Below are positions 15,210-24,194 of a stretch of 64,000 nt of DNA, piece after piece; position 1 is the stretch's first letter, and each line of letters starts with the position of its first letter. The translations under genes were made by a program, and so were the position numbers. The DNA comes from Noviherbaspirillum cavernae (GTDB taxonomy: Bacteria > Pseudomonadota > Gammaproteobacteria > Burkholderiales > Burkholderiaceae_D). The stretch is taken from positions 930,001-994,000 of the forward strand of contig NZ_QYUN01000002.1 in assembly GCF_003590875.1 (NCBI RefSeq), read 5' to 3'. The notes below the pieces were generated by a model that was not told where the DNA came from, searched no databases, and saw nothing but the letters and a program-made list of their open reading frames with translations.

Positions 15210-16526
15210 TTATGCTTGCTGTGGCCGGGAAGCACTGATCTGGCCCGGTACTCGGCGCGGCATGCCCGTAAATGCGAAGTCCACTTCCGGTTGACGACCG
15301 GATACGATTTCCGCAATGGCGCGGCCGGAACCGCAGCCCATGGTCCAGCCCAGCGTGCCATGACCGGTATTGAGGTACAGGTTGCTGAATCTGGTCTTGC
15401 CGATGTACGGCACGTTGGACGGTGTCAGCGGGCGCAATCCGGTCCAGTAGGTCGGATTCTCATAGTCGCATGCGTCGGGGAACAGTTCGCGCGTGCGGCG
15501 GGTGATTGCCTCACAGCGCCTCGTGTTGAGCTCGCGTGTGTACCCGTTCAGCTCGCAGGTGCCGGCCACGCGCAGGCGATCGCCCAAGCGGGATACCACC
15601 AGCTTGTAACCGTCATCGGTCAGCGAAACGGTCGGCGCTGCGTCCGGATTGGTGACCGTATAGGTGGCGGAGTAACCCTTGCCCGGATAGATCATCAGGT
15701 CGACGCCCAGCGGCTTCAGCAGCGGCACGGAGAAGCTGCCCATTGCCATGACGAAAGCGTCGGCGCGCAGCACTTGATGGCGGCCTTCGGGGTCGATGAT
15801 TTCGACGCCGGTGACTTTGGCCGATGCGCCACTGCCTTCGGTCAGCAAGCGGGTGATCGTGGTGTTGAAGCGGAAATCGACGCCGGCTTCCGCCGCTTTG
15901 CCGGCAAGGCCGGTTGTGAATTTGTAAACATCGCCCGACTCGTCGGTGGCGGTGAAATCGCCGCCGACGATCTTGTCGCGGATTCTTGCCAGAGCCGGTT
16001 CGATGCGCACGACTTCATCGGCGCTGATCGAGTCGCGCGGGCAGCCGAGATCGCGCATCAGCTTCGCGGCAGGCAGCGAATCGTCGAACTCCTTTTGCTC
16101 GGTATAGAAATGCAGAATGCCGCGTGTCAGTTCGTCATAGGCAATGCCGGTCTCCGCGCGAACCGCTTGCAGGGTCTGGCGGCTGTATTCGCAGATCGCG
16201 ACGATCTGGCGGATGTTGTCGTCGGTGCGGGCCGGTGTGCACTCGCGCAGAAAGTTCAGGCCCCAGCGCCATTGCAGCAGTTCCGGGCGGAGGCGAAACA
16301 GCAACGGCGCGTCTTCCTTGCCGAGCCACTTCAGGACTTTCATCGGAGCGGCGGGGTTCGCCCAGGGTTCGGCGTGCGATACGGAAATCTGGCAACCGTT
16401 GGCAAAGCTGGTTTCCTGCGCCACGCCCGGCTGGCGTTCCAGTACCGTGACGTCATGCCCTGCCTTGTTCAAGAACCACGAAGAAGCCGTGCCGATAATG
16501 CCTGAACCTAATACGATGACTTTCAT
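15210..16526 (-). CDS. dadA: D-amino-acid dehydrogenase small subunit
   Basis: This FAD enzyme oxidatively deaminates D-amino acids (mainly D-alanine) to keto acids and passes electrons to the respiratory chain at the inner membrane. The 438-residue length is typical. The N-terminal FAD motif is VIVLGSGIIGTASSWFL (residues 3-19); the DAO-type region includes ETSFANGCQIS and the C-terminal GLRPLTPSNVPYIG and NTGHGTLGWTMGCGSG, all diagnostic of DadA. No alanine racemase (dadX) adjoins it. The Lrp-type gene across the terminator is a candidate regulator. Confidence 0.95.
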   Translation of the reverse strand: MKVIVLGSGIIGTASSWFLNKAGHDVTVLERQPGVAQETSFANGCQISVSHAEPWANPAAPMKVLKWLGKEDAPLLFRLRPELLQWRWGLNFLRECTPARTDDNIRQIVAICEYSRQTLQAVRAETGIAYDELTRGILHFYTEQKEFDDSLPAAKLMRDLGCPRDSISADEVVRIEPALARIRDKIVGGDFTATDESGDVYKFTTGLAGKAAEAGVDFRFNTTITRLLTEGSGASAKVTGVEIIDPEGRHQVLRADAFVMAMGSFSVPLLKPLGVDLMIYPGKGYSATYTVTNPDAAPTVSLTDDGYKLVVSRLGDRLRVAGTCELNGYTRELNTRRCEAITRRTRELFPDACDYENPTYWTGLRPLTPSNVPYIGKTRFSNLYLNTGHGTLGWTMGCGSGRAIAEIVSGRQPEVDFAFTGMPRRVPGQISASRPQQA

Positions 16527-16661
16527 GAACAGCTCCGTAATGTGATGCCGGAATTGTAGAAAGTTATCGCTTGCTTATGTGTTCAATCCGGCGATTGAAA
16601 TTTTCATGGATCGATAAAATTTCGCAGAGATTGTTTTAAAAAACAAAAAATACGGGGAATT

Positions 16662-17039
16662 TTATTTCTTTGAAGACTGGAGTTTTGATATTTCCTGCGA
16701 AACTGCGCGGGCGACGACGTCCCGAATGGTGTGATGCAAGCCGCTCCTGATGTCCGCAGTCAAACTTTCCACCGCAGTCTGCAGAACGTCGGCCAGACTG
16801 TCGCGCACGCGCTGTTCGAGCACGAAGTCGATGCGCTCCAGCACCTGTTGCAGAACGCGTTCCCTGATGTCGCGCTCGAGTTCGGTCCATTGCTCGCCGT
16901 CCTGTGCCGGCGATGTCTGCGTTTCCTGAGGGACATGATTCGGCCTGGCCATCGGGGCGGGGGGCGGGCTGCCATTGCCTGCGGCGGGAATGATTTCGGT
17001 CAGGACCGGAATGCCGGCGTCATGCGTGGAATTGTTCAT
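16662..17039 (-). CDS. DUF2486-type hypothetical protein linked to holC
   Basis: This 125-residue protein of unknown function begins with a short conserved-looking segment (HDAGIPVLTEIIPAAG), continues with a Pro-rich linker (about 22-48), and ends in a long amphipathic helix (ERDIRERVLQQVLERIDFV onwards) that probably forms a coiled coil. It resembles the DUF2486 proteins found beside holC in Burkholderiales. Its start overlaps the holC stop by 4 bp, so the two are translated together. A link to the polymerase clamp loader is guilt by association only. Confidence 0.65.
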   Translation of the reverse strand: MNNSTHDAGIPVLTEIIPAAGNGSPPPAPMARPNHVPQETQTSPAQDGEQWTELERDIRERVLQQVLERIDFVLEQRVRDSLADVLQTAVESLTADIRSGLHHTIRDVVARAVSQEISKLQSSKK

Positions 17040-17461
17040 GCTTGTTCGGCGACGAAATGGGTCAGCGGGTAGCCCCGCTGCTGATAATAGCGATACCGCT
17101 CGCGTCCGGCTGCCTTGTCCGCATCGTCTGCGGAAACGATCTCGAACATGCGTTCGAAGCTGGCAAAGTACGCCGGCGTGGTGACCGATAGATTGATCAG
17201 GATTTGGTGATGCGGCAGTTCGGCGCTGTCGCTGTCGGTCAGGATGATCGGCGTCGTTTGCGCGTTCGCATCGTCGGCCATCACATGCGGCAGGAAATCC
17301 AGTTCGGAAAAAGTCCAGAGCGCCTGATCCAGGGTTGCAAGCGCGGCTTTGTCATCGGCATATAGCACAATGCGGCAATCCGCGGCGCGCGCCTTGCGCA
17401 CCAGCCGGCAGGCGTATGCGATCTTGTCCGGGACATTGCTGTGAAAATCGATTCGGGTCAT
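17036..17461 (-). CDS. holC: DNA polymerase III chi subunit
   Basis: This clamp-loader accessory protein bridges SSB and the psi/tau subunits. The 141-residue protein has the HolC layout: RIDFHSNVPDKIAYACRLVRKA at the N-terminus, the dinucleotide-fold-like DALWTFSELDFLPHV segment, and LTDSDSAELPHHQILINLS. The C-terminus ends RYYQQRGYPLTHFVAEQA, a common HolC ending. It is usually next to pepA; here a thioredoxin-like gene precedes it by 48 bp instead. Confidence 0.92.
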   Translation of the reverse strand: MTRIDFHSNVPDKIAYACRLVRKARAADCRIVLYADDKAALATLDQALWTFSELDFLPHVMADDANAQTTPIILTDSDSAELPHHQILINLSVTTPAYFASFERMFEIVSADDADKAAGRERYRYYQQRGYPLTHFVAEQA

Positions 17462-17509
17462 GGTGCTGGTGAGGCGAAGGATGGCCAGCGCCTCGCTGGT
17501 TGCAAGAGG

Positions 17510-18142
17510 TCAGAAGCGGAAGCCAGGCGGCGCATTGCCTGTGGCGGGCGGCAATTCGCTCGCGGTGTTGTCTGCGGTTCTGCTTTCCCTGGCCGATGGC
17601 TTTTCCGTTTTTGCGGCAACGGATTTCGCCTGGCCGGCAGCGGCTTCGGCTTGCGGATTGCTGTAGCCCTTCGGCAGGCGATTCGTTTCCGGATAGCCTG
17701 CCGAAGTCAGGGCCGCATTCCACGCGTCCGTGTCGAACCCGCGTTCCTTGCCGCGGCCGACCAGCAGGAACGGCAGCTTGCCGTCAGCACTGATCTTCTT
17801 GAACTGTTCGGAGTCGTCCTTGCTCGTCACGGTCTTTTCAGTGAAGGGGATGCCGCGCTGGGAGAGCAGGGTGCGCCCTTCGTTGCACGGCGCGCAGTCC
17901 GTTGTCGTGTAGAGCGTGACAGGATGGTTCCTTGCGGCTTCTGCCAATTCGTAAGGGAGACCTGCGGTGTTGACGCCGCCGGCACTCAGCGATTTCGTTT
18001 CGACACGCGTTGCCGATTTGGGCGGCGGCGTGTCGCTGTAGGTGACTTTGCCGTCGGGCCCGACCCATTTATACATCTGTGCCTGGGCGCTTGCGGCGCA
18101 CACCAGCAATACCAGTGAACACAATGGCAATGTGCGTTTCAT
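17510..18142 (-). CDS. Exported DUF4124/glutaredoxin-like protein
   Basis: This 210-residue periplasmic protein has a signal peptide (residues 1-21, ending AQA) and a DUF4124 segment (MYKWVGPDGKVTYSDTPPP, about 23-41). A glutaredoxin-like domain from about residue 74 carries a CxxC redox pair, C83/C86 (TTDCAPCNEG), and ends in a low-complexity Ala/Lys tail. A role in periplasmic thiol chemistry is likely, but the substrate is unknown. The ATG at 18142 follows GGGAGATGAC and starts a clean signal peptide; the frame extends upstream into prlC but that part is not credible. Confidence 0.82.
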   Translation of the reverse strand: MKRTLPLCSLVLLVCAASAQAQMYKWVGPDGKVTYSDTPPPKSATRVETKSLSAGGVNTAGLPYELAEAARNHPVTLYTTTDCAPCNEGRTLLSQRGIPFTEKTVTSKDDSEQFKKISADGKLPFLLVGRGKERGFDTDAWNAALTSAGYPETNRLPKGYSNPQAEAAAGQAKSVAAKTEKPSARESRTADNTASELPPATGNAPPGFRF

Positions 18143-18174
18143 GTCATCTCCCTTGTTTCGCCGTGTTTTCGCTT

Positions 18175-20253
18175 TTATGAAGTCATGCCGCTGTGGCGCA
18201 GCAGCGCGTCGATGCTGGGTTCGCGGCCGCGGAATGCCTTGAACGACTCCAGCGCCGGGCGCGAGCCACCCATGCCCAATATCTCTCGATGGAATTTCTC
18301 GCCGGTTTCGGCGGAGAGGATATTGCCGCTGAGGGTGCCTGCTTCCTCGAACGCGCTGTAGGCATCGGCCGACAGCACTTCCGCCCACTTGTAGCTATAG
18401 TAGCCCGCCGCATAGCCGCCGGCAAAGATATGCCCGAACGAATGCTGGAAGCGGTTGAATTCGGGCGGGATCACGACCGCCACCTGATGGCGCACATCCC
18501 GCAGCACATCCTGCACGGTCTCGCTGCCGTGCGGGTCGTGTCCATAGTGCAGATGCATGTCGAACAGCGCGAACTCGACCTGGCGCAGGGTCTGCAGGCC
18601 GGACTGGAAGTTCTTCGCCAAGATCATCTTGTCAAACAGTTCACGCGGCAGCGGCTTGCCGGTGTCGACATGCGCTGTCATGTGTTGCAGCACATCCCAT
18701 TCCCAGCAAAAGTTTTCCATGAACTGCGATGGCAGTTCCACCGCGTCCCATTCCACGCCGGAGATGCCCGACACGCCGAGCTCGTCCACCTGCGTGAGCA
18801 TGTGATGCAGGCCGTGTCCGAATTCATGAAACAGCGTGATGACCTCATCGTGCGTGAACAGCGCCGGCTTGGCCTTGCCGTTGACGACCACCGGTTCGGA
18901 GAAGTTGCAGGTCAGATAGGCGACCGGCGTCTGCACGCCCTTGCCGGTCAGGCGCCGCCCGCGCGCGTCGTCCATCCATGCGCCGCCGCGCTTGCCGCTG
19001 CGTGCATACAGATCGAGATAGAACTGGCCGACCAGCTGGCCGTTGCGCTCGATGCGGAAGAACTTCACGTCCTTGTGCCAGGTCGGTGCGTTGTCGGGCT
19101 TGATCTCGACGGCGAACAGGGTCTGTATCACGCGGAACAGGCCGTCGATCACCTTCGGTTCAGGGAAGTATTCCTTCACTTCCTGCTCGGAAAACGCGTA
19201 CCTCTGCTCGCGCAGTTTTTCCGCGGCATAGGCCATGTCCCATGCTTCCAGCGTATCGAGCGCGAGTTCCTTGCCGGCGAAGGTGCGCAATTCGGCGAGG
19301 TCGCTTTCCGCGAATGGGCGTGCGCGTGTCGCCAGGTCTTCGAGAAAGTCGATGACCTGCTGCGGCGTTTCGGCCATTTTCGGCACCAGCGACACTTCGG
19401 CGAAATTCCTGAAGTCGAGCAGCTTGGCTTCCTCGTCGCGCAGTTTCAGGATCTCGACGATGTTCTGCGTGTTATCCCATTCAGCAAACTTGCTGAACAC
19501 GGTGCCGAGTTCCGATGCCTTGGTCGCGTTGGCGCGGTAGATCGTTTCGCGCAGCGCGCGGTTGTCGGCGTACTGCAGGATCGGGAAGTAGGACGGGAAG
19601 TGCAGCGTGAACTTGAAGCCGGGCTTGCCATCCTTTTCGGCAGCGGTGCGTGCCGCCTGCTTGACGTCGTCCGGCAGACCGGCCAGCTCGGTTTCGTCCT
19701 CGACGAAGAGCGCGTAGTCATTGGTGGCGTCCAGCACGTTTTCCGAGAAGCGCGTGGTCAATGCGGCGTGCTTTTCCTGAATCTCGGCGTAGCGCACCTT
19801 CTTGTCGTCGGGCAGTTCCGCGCCGCCGAGGCGGAAGTCGCGCACGGCATTCTCGATGATCTTCTTGCGCGCCGGCGACAGGCTTGCGTATTCGGCGCTC
19901 GCGCGCAGCGCCTTGTACTTGTCGAACAGCGCGAGATTCTGTCCCAGCTCGGTCCAGAATTCGGTCACTTTCGGCAGGTTTTCATTGTAGGCGGCGCGCA
20001 GTTCCGGCGTGTCGACCACGGCGTTCAGATGCCCGACGATGCCCCATGCCCGGCCCAGTTTTTCAGTCGAGTTTTCCAGCGGTTCGACAAAATTGTTCCA
20101 TGTGACCTCGTCCATCGGCTTTTCAAGGACGGCGACGACCGCCCGGTTCGCATCGAGCAGTTCGGCGATTGCCGGCGTGACATGTTCGGGCTTGACCGCG
20201 TCGAAACGCGGGAGGTCGGAAAAATCGAGCAGGGGATTCAGGGCGGAGTTCAT
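18175..20253 (-). CDS. prlC: Oligopeptidase A (M3 metallopeptidase)
   Basis: This cytoplasmic zinc peptidase degrades signal peptides and other short peptides. With the start at 20253 it is 692 residues, near the 680 of E. coli OpdA. The zinc motif HEFGH is at residues 476-480 (LFHEFGHGLHHML), with the family's downstream Glu region FMENFCWEWDVL. The N-terminal LLDFSDLPRFDAVKPEHVTP is also typical. A start nine codons upstream would overlap folD; the chosen ATG lies 4 bp after the folD stop, indicating a folD-prlC operon. Confidence 0.94.
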   Translation of the reverse strand: MNSALNPLLDFSDLPRFDAVKPEHVTPAIAELLDANRAVVAVLEKPMDEVTWNNFVEPLENSTEKLGRAWGIVGHLNAVVDTPELRAAYNENLPKVTEFWTELGQNLALFDKYKALRASAEYASLSPARKKIIENAVRDFRLGGAELPDDKKVRYAEIQEKHAALTTRFSENVLDATNDYALFVEDETELAGLPDDVKQAARTAAEKDGKPGFKFTLHFPSYFPILQYADNRALRETIYRANATKASELGTVFSKFAEWDNTQNIVEILKLRDEEAKLLDFRNFAEVSLVPKMAETPQQVIDFLEDLATRARPFAESDLAELRTFAGKELALDTLEAWDMAYAAEKLREQRYAFSEQEVKEYFPEPKVIDGLFRVIQTLFAVEIKPDNAPTWHKDVKFFRIERNGQLVGQFYLDLYARSGKRGGAWMDDARGRRLTGKGVQTPVAYLTCNFSEPVVVNGKAKPALFTHDEVITLFHEFGHGLHHMLTQVDELGVSGISGVEWDAVELPSQFMENFCWEWDVLQHMTAHVDTGKPLPRELFDKMILAKNFQSGLQTLRQVEFALFDMHLHYGHDPHGSETVQDVLRDVRHQVAVVIPPEFNRFQHSFGHIFAGGYAAGYYSYKWAEVLSADAYSAFEEAGTLSGNILSAETGEKFHREILGMGGSRPALESFKAFRGREPSIDALLRHSGMTS

Positions 20254-20257
20254 GGCG

Positions 20258-21103
20258 TCAGGTTCTTTCTGCGGCTTCAATAGTGTTGACCAGCAACATC
20301 GTGATCGTCATCGGTCCCACGCCGCCCGGCACCGGCGTGATGTAACCGGCCGCTTCACTGGCACTGGCGAAATCAACGTCGCCGCACAACTTGCCGTTGT
20401 CGTCGCGGTTGATGCCGACGTCGATCACGACTGCGCCCGGCTTGACCATGTCGCCGGTCACGGTGTTGCGTTTGCCGGTGGCGACGACGAGGATGTCGGC
20501 CTGGCGCGTGTGATGACCGAGATCACGTGTTTTCGAATTGCAGATGGTGACGGTTGCACCGGCCTGCAAGAGCAGCATCGCCTGCGGTTTGCCGACGATA
20601 TTGGAGGCGCCGACGACAACGGCGTGGGCACCGCGCACCGGATAGTTGATCGATTCCAGCATTTTCATTACGCCATAAGGGGTGCAGGGGCGGAACAGCG
20701 GTTGCCCTGTCATCAACAAACCGGCGTTGCTGATATGGAAACCATCCACATCCTTTTCCGGTGCGATGGCTTCGATCACCTTGTGTGCATCGATATGCGG
20801 CGGCAGCGGAAGCTGCACCAGGATGCCGTTGATTTTCGGATCGCGATTCAATGCATCGATACGGGCCAGCAATGCCGTTTCGCTCATGTCGGCGTCGTAT
20901 TTCTCCAGTACCGAATGAATGCCGTTGTCCTCGCAGGCCTTGACCTTGTTGCGCACGTAGACCTGCGAAGCCGGGCTGTCGCCGACCAGAATGACGGCCA
21001 GGCCGGGTTGCTTGCCCTTGGCGGTCAGTGCGGCTGCGCGTTTGGCGACATCGGCGCGCAATTGGTGGGAGAGCTCGGTTCCGTTGATGAGTTGTGCAGG
21101 CAT
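20258..21103 (-). CDS. folD: Bifunctional methylenetetrahydrofolate dehydrogenase/cyclohydrolase
   Basis: This enzyme interconverts 5,10-methylene-THF, 5,10-methenyl-THF and 10-formyl-THF, supplying one-carbon units. The 281-residue protein has the FolD signatures [20 protein letters not shown] (catalytic Lys near residue 55), [24 protein letters not shown] for NADP binding, and the C-terminal [11 protein letters not shown]. It is the first gene of a leftward run folD-prlC-thioredoxin-like-holC and is divergent from aceE across 254 bp. Confidence 0.97.
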   Translation of the reverse strand: MPAQLINGTELSHQLRADVAKRAAALTAKGKQPGLAVILVGDSPASQVYVRNKVKACEDNGIHSVLEKYDADMSETALLARIDALNRDPKINGILVQLPLPPHIDAHKVIEAIAPEKDVDGFHISNAGLLMTGQPLFRPCTPYGVMKMLESINYPVRGAHAVVVGASNIVGKPQAMLLLQAGATVTICNSKTRDLGHHTRQADILVVATGKRNTVTGDMVKPGAVVIDVGINRDDNGKLCGDVDFASASEAAGYITPVPGGVGPMTITMLLVNTIEAAERT

Positions 21104-21236
21104 GGTTTGCGTTGGGATAAGAACGATGAAAAGGAGATTATATAAGTTGAACGTCTTGAGAACCTGTCCGGATTGGGTGACCTGAGGTGCGTGCGTGGTC
21201 GAAATAATTTCACATTATAAAAAGTAATACCGTATT

Positions 21237-21265
21237 TTGAAAAATTGAAAGAGTGCTGTTAGAAT
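21237..21265 (+). promoter_or_regulatory. Probable promoter of the pyruvate dehydrogenase operon
   Basis: A -35 TTGAAA (21237-21242), a 17-bp spacer and a -10 TAGAAT (21260-21265) give a leader of about 85 nt before aceE. Confidence 0.55.
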
Positions 21266-21357
21266 ATTTTCACCGCGCACCGCCACGGCAAACGTTGTTA
21301 AAACAAATCCCGACCGCGATCCCGAATCGGGTAGGCCCTTATATCAGGAGACAAACC

Positions 21358-24054
21358 ATGTCCGCCCAGCTCGACCAAGTGTTGGCGCAAGCCGCCAACG
21401 ACCCCGATGTATTGGAAACACAAGAATGGCTTGATGCGCTCGAAGCCGTGATTGAAACCGAAGGTCCGGAGCGTGCTCACTACCTGATGGAGCGCATGGT
21501 CGATCTGGCCCGCCGTCGCGGCGCCCACATCCCGTTCTCCAGCAATACCGCTTACGTCAATACCATCCCGGCCCATCTCGGCGAACACTGCCCGGGCAAT
21601 CTCGAATACGAAGAGCGCCTGCGCTCCTGGATGCGCTGGAACGCGATGGCGATGGTGGTCAAGGCCAACCGTGCCGATGGCGATCTCGGCGGTCACATTT
21701 CCAGTTTTGCTTCATTGGCCAACATGCTTGGCATCGGCTTCAATCATTTCTGGCATGCGCCGACCGCAGAACACGGCGGCGACCTGCTCTATATTCAGGG
21801 CCACTCATCGCCCGGCGTCTATGCGCGTGCCTTCCTCGAAGGTCGCTTGACGGAAGATCAATTGCTCAATTTCCGCCGCGAGGTCGATGGCAAGGGCCTG
21901 TCCTCCTATCCGCATCCGAAGCTGATGCCGGATTTCTGGCAATTCCCGACCGTGTCGATGGGACTGGGACCGCTGATGGCGATTTACCAGGCGCGCTTCC
22001 TCAAGTATCTGCATGCGCGCAACATCGCCGACACGGCATCGCGCAAGGTGTGGGCATTCTGCGGCGACGGCGAAATGGACGAGCCGGAGTCGATGGGCGC
22101 GATCGGCATGGCCGGACGCGAGCAGCTCGACAACCTGGTCATGGTCGTCAACTGCAATCTGCAACGACTGGACGGTCCGGTACGTGGCAACGGCAAGATC
22201 ATCCAGGAGTTGGAGGCCGATTTCCGCGGCGCCGGCTGGAACGTGGTCAAGGTCATCTGGGGCAGCTACTGGGATGAGCTGCTGGCGCGCGACAAGGACG
22301 GCATCCTGCAGCGCGTGATGATGGAAACCGTGGACGGCGAGTACCAGAACTACAAGGCGAAGGACGGCGCCTACGTGCGCAAGCACTTCTTCGGCAAGCA
22401 TCCGAAGCTGCTTGAACTGGTCAGCAAGATGTCCGACGACGATATCTGGCGTCTGAACCGCGGCGGCCACGATCCGCACAAGATTTATGCCGCTTTCAAG
22501 CAGGCGCAGGAGCACAAGGGCCAGCCGACCGTCTTGCTGGTCAAGACCATCAAGGGCTTCGGCATGGGCAAGTCGGGCGAGGCGCGCAACACTGCGCACC
22601 AGACCAAGAAGCTCGACGATGCGGCAGTGCGCGAAATGCGCGACCGCTTCGCGATCCCGATCCCCGACGACAAGCTGGCGGAAGTGCCGTTCTTCAAGCC
22701 GGCCGACGACGCGCCGGAAATGAAATACCTGCACGAGCGCCGCAAGGCCCTGGGCGGCTACCTGCCGCAGCGCCGCGTGAAGGCGGAAGAAACGCTGCCG
22801 GTGCCGGATCTGTCGACGTTCAAGGCAGTGTTGGAGCCGACCGCGGAAGGTCGCGAAATCTCGACGACGCAGGCTTACGTCCGCATCATCACCGCGCTGC
22901 TGCGCGACGCCAATCTCGGACCGCGCGTCGTGCCGATTCTGGTCGACGAAGCGCGCACCTTCGGCATGGAAGGCCTGTTCCGCCAGATCGGCATCTTCAA
23001 TCAGCAAGGACAGCTGTACGAGCCGGTCGACCGCGATCAGGTGATGTACTACCGCGAAGACAAGGCCGGTCAGATCCTGCAGGAAGGCATCAACGAGGCG
23101 GGTGCGATGAGTTCGTGGATCGCGGCGGCGACCTCGTATTCGACCAACAACCGGGTCATGATCCCGTTCTACACCTTCTACTCGATGTTCGGCCTGCAGC
23201 GCGTCGGCGACCTCGCATGGGCGGCTGGCGACATGCGGGCGCGCGGCTTCCTGCTGGGCGGTACCGCAGGGCGCACCACGCTCAACGGCGAAGGCTTGCA
23301 GCACGAAGACGGTCACAGCCATGTGCTGGCATCGACGATCCCGAACTGCATTCCCTACGACCCGACTTTCGCGCATGAAGTTGCCGTCATCATGCACGAC
23401 GGTCTGAAGCGCATGGTCGAAAATCAGGAAGACGTGTTCTACTACATCACCCTGATGAACGAGAACTACGCTCATCCGGGCCTGAAGGAAGGGCAGGAGC
23501 AGGACATTCTGAAGGGCCTGTATCTCTTGCAGGAAGGTGATAAGAAGGCGAAGCATCGCGTGCAGCTGATGGGTTCCGGCACGGTCCTGCGCGAGGTGAT
23601 CGAGGCAGCCGAGCTGCTCAAGAACGACTGGGGCGTCGGTGCCGATGTCTGGTCAGCGCCGTCCTTCACGCTGCTGGCGCGCGATGGCCAGGATGCGGAG
23701 CGGTGGAACATGCTGCATCCGGTCGAGCAGCCGCGCGTCGCGCATGTCACGAAGTCGCTGCAATCCACCAAAGGCCCAATCATTGCGTCGAGCGACTACA
23801 TGCGCACCTTTGCAGAACAGATTCGCGCCTTCATGCCGAAGGGACGCAGCTACAAGGTGCTGGGCACCGATGGCTTCGGCCGCTCCGACACGCGTGCAAA
23901 GCTGCGCGAGTTCTTCGAAGTGAACCGATACTTCGTGACCATCGCGGCATTGAAGTCGCTTGCCGATGAAGGAGCGATTGCACCCACGATCGTCGCCGAG
24001 GCGATTGCAAAGTACGGCATCAATCCGAACAAACCGAATCCGGTTACGCTGTAA
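21358..24054 (+). CDS. aceE: Pyruvate dehydrogenase E1 component
   Basis: This thiamine-diphosphate enzyme decarboxylates pyruvate and acetylates the lipoyl groups of E2. With the start at 21358 (after an AGGAGA ribosome site) it is 898 residues, the homodimeric E1p type. The ThDP motif runs GDGEMDEPESMG to NCNLQRLDG (about residues 236-280). IPFSSNTAYVNTIP, GHISSFASLANMLG and the C-terminal LGTDGFGRSDTRAKLREFF are diagnostic. It is the first gene of aceE-aceF-(proteasome homologue)-lpdA. An intergenic repeat separates it from aceF. Confidence 0.97.
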   Translation: MSAQLDQVLAQAANDPDVLETQEWLDALEAVIETEGPERAHYLMERMVDLARRRGAHIPFSSNTAYVNTIPAHLGEHCPGNLEYEERLRSWMRWNAMAMVVKANRADGDLGGHISSFASLANMLGIGFNHFWHAPTAEHGGDLLYIQGHSSPGVYARAFLEGRLTEDQLLNFRREVDGKGLSSYPHPKLMPDFWQFPTVSMGLGPLMAIYQARFLKYLHARNIADTASRKVWAFCGDGEMDEPESMGAIGMAGREQLDNLVMVVNCNLQRLDGPVRGNGKIIQELEADFRGAGWNVVKVIWGSYWDELLARDKDGILQRVMMETVDGEYQNYKAKDGAYVRKHFFGKHPKLLELVSKMSDDDIWRLNRGGHDPHKIYAAFKQAQEHKGQPTVLLVKTIKGFGMGKSGEARNTAHQTKKLDDAAVREMRDRFAIPIPDDKLAEVPFFKPADDAPEMKYLHERRKALGGYLPQRRVKAEETLPVPDLSTFKAVLEPTAEGREISTTQAYVRIITALLRDANLGPRVVPILVDEARTFGMEGLFRQIGIFNQQGQLYEPVDRDQVMYYREDKAGQILQEGINEAGAMSSWIAAATSYSTNNRVMIPFYTFYSMFGLQRVGDLAWAAGDMRARGFLLGGTAGRTTLNGEGLQHEDGHSHVLASTIPNCIPYDPTFAHEVAVIMHDGLKRMVENQEDVFYYITLMNENYAHPGLKEGQEQDILKGLYLLQEGDKKAKHRVQLMGSGTVLREVIEAAELLKNDWGVGADVWSAPSFTLLARDGQDAERWNMLHPVEQPRVAHVTKSLQSTKGPIIASSDYMRTFAEQIRAFMPKGRSYKVLGTDGFGRSDTRAKLREFFEVNRYFVTIAALKSLADEGAIAPTIVAEAIAKYGINPNKPNPVTL

Positions 24055-24085
24055 CTCGCATCAATAAAATAGAAGACAAATAATT

Positions 24086-24165
24086 CCCTCCCTTCAAGGG
24101 AGGGTCGGGGAGAGGTGGGTCCTTGGTCTTGAAGGAAACCCACCTCCATCCCGGCCCGGTCTCTG
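24086..24165. repeat. Intergenic hairpin repeat between aceE and aceF
   Basis: The perfect palindrome CCCTCCCTTCAAGGGAGGG lies at 24086-24104. A second inverted pair, AGGTGGGT (24113-24120) and ACCCACCT (24138-24145), follows. No T tract follows, so this is not a strong terminator. It may adjust the aceE/aceF transcript ratio or be a dispersed repeat element. Confidence 0.6.
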
Positions 24166-24194
24166 AAGCAGAGGGTGATAACGGAGCTAAAGCC

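Noticed and set aside
18193..20283. A 696-codon open frame on the plus strand opposite prlC
   Set aside because: It is the antisense shadow of a clear M3 peptidase gene with HEFGH; its product is Arg/His/Val-rich without any domain. Long shadows are expected in high-GC coding DNA.
21805..23556. A 583-codon open frame opposite aceE
   Set aside because: It is antisense to a fully supported E1 gene, with shadow-type composition and no motifs.
24062..24170. Terminator between aceE and aceF
   Set aside because: The hairpins there lack a following T tract, and aceE and aceF need to be co-expressed; it was recorded as a repeat instead.
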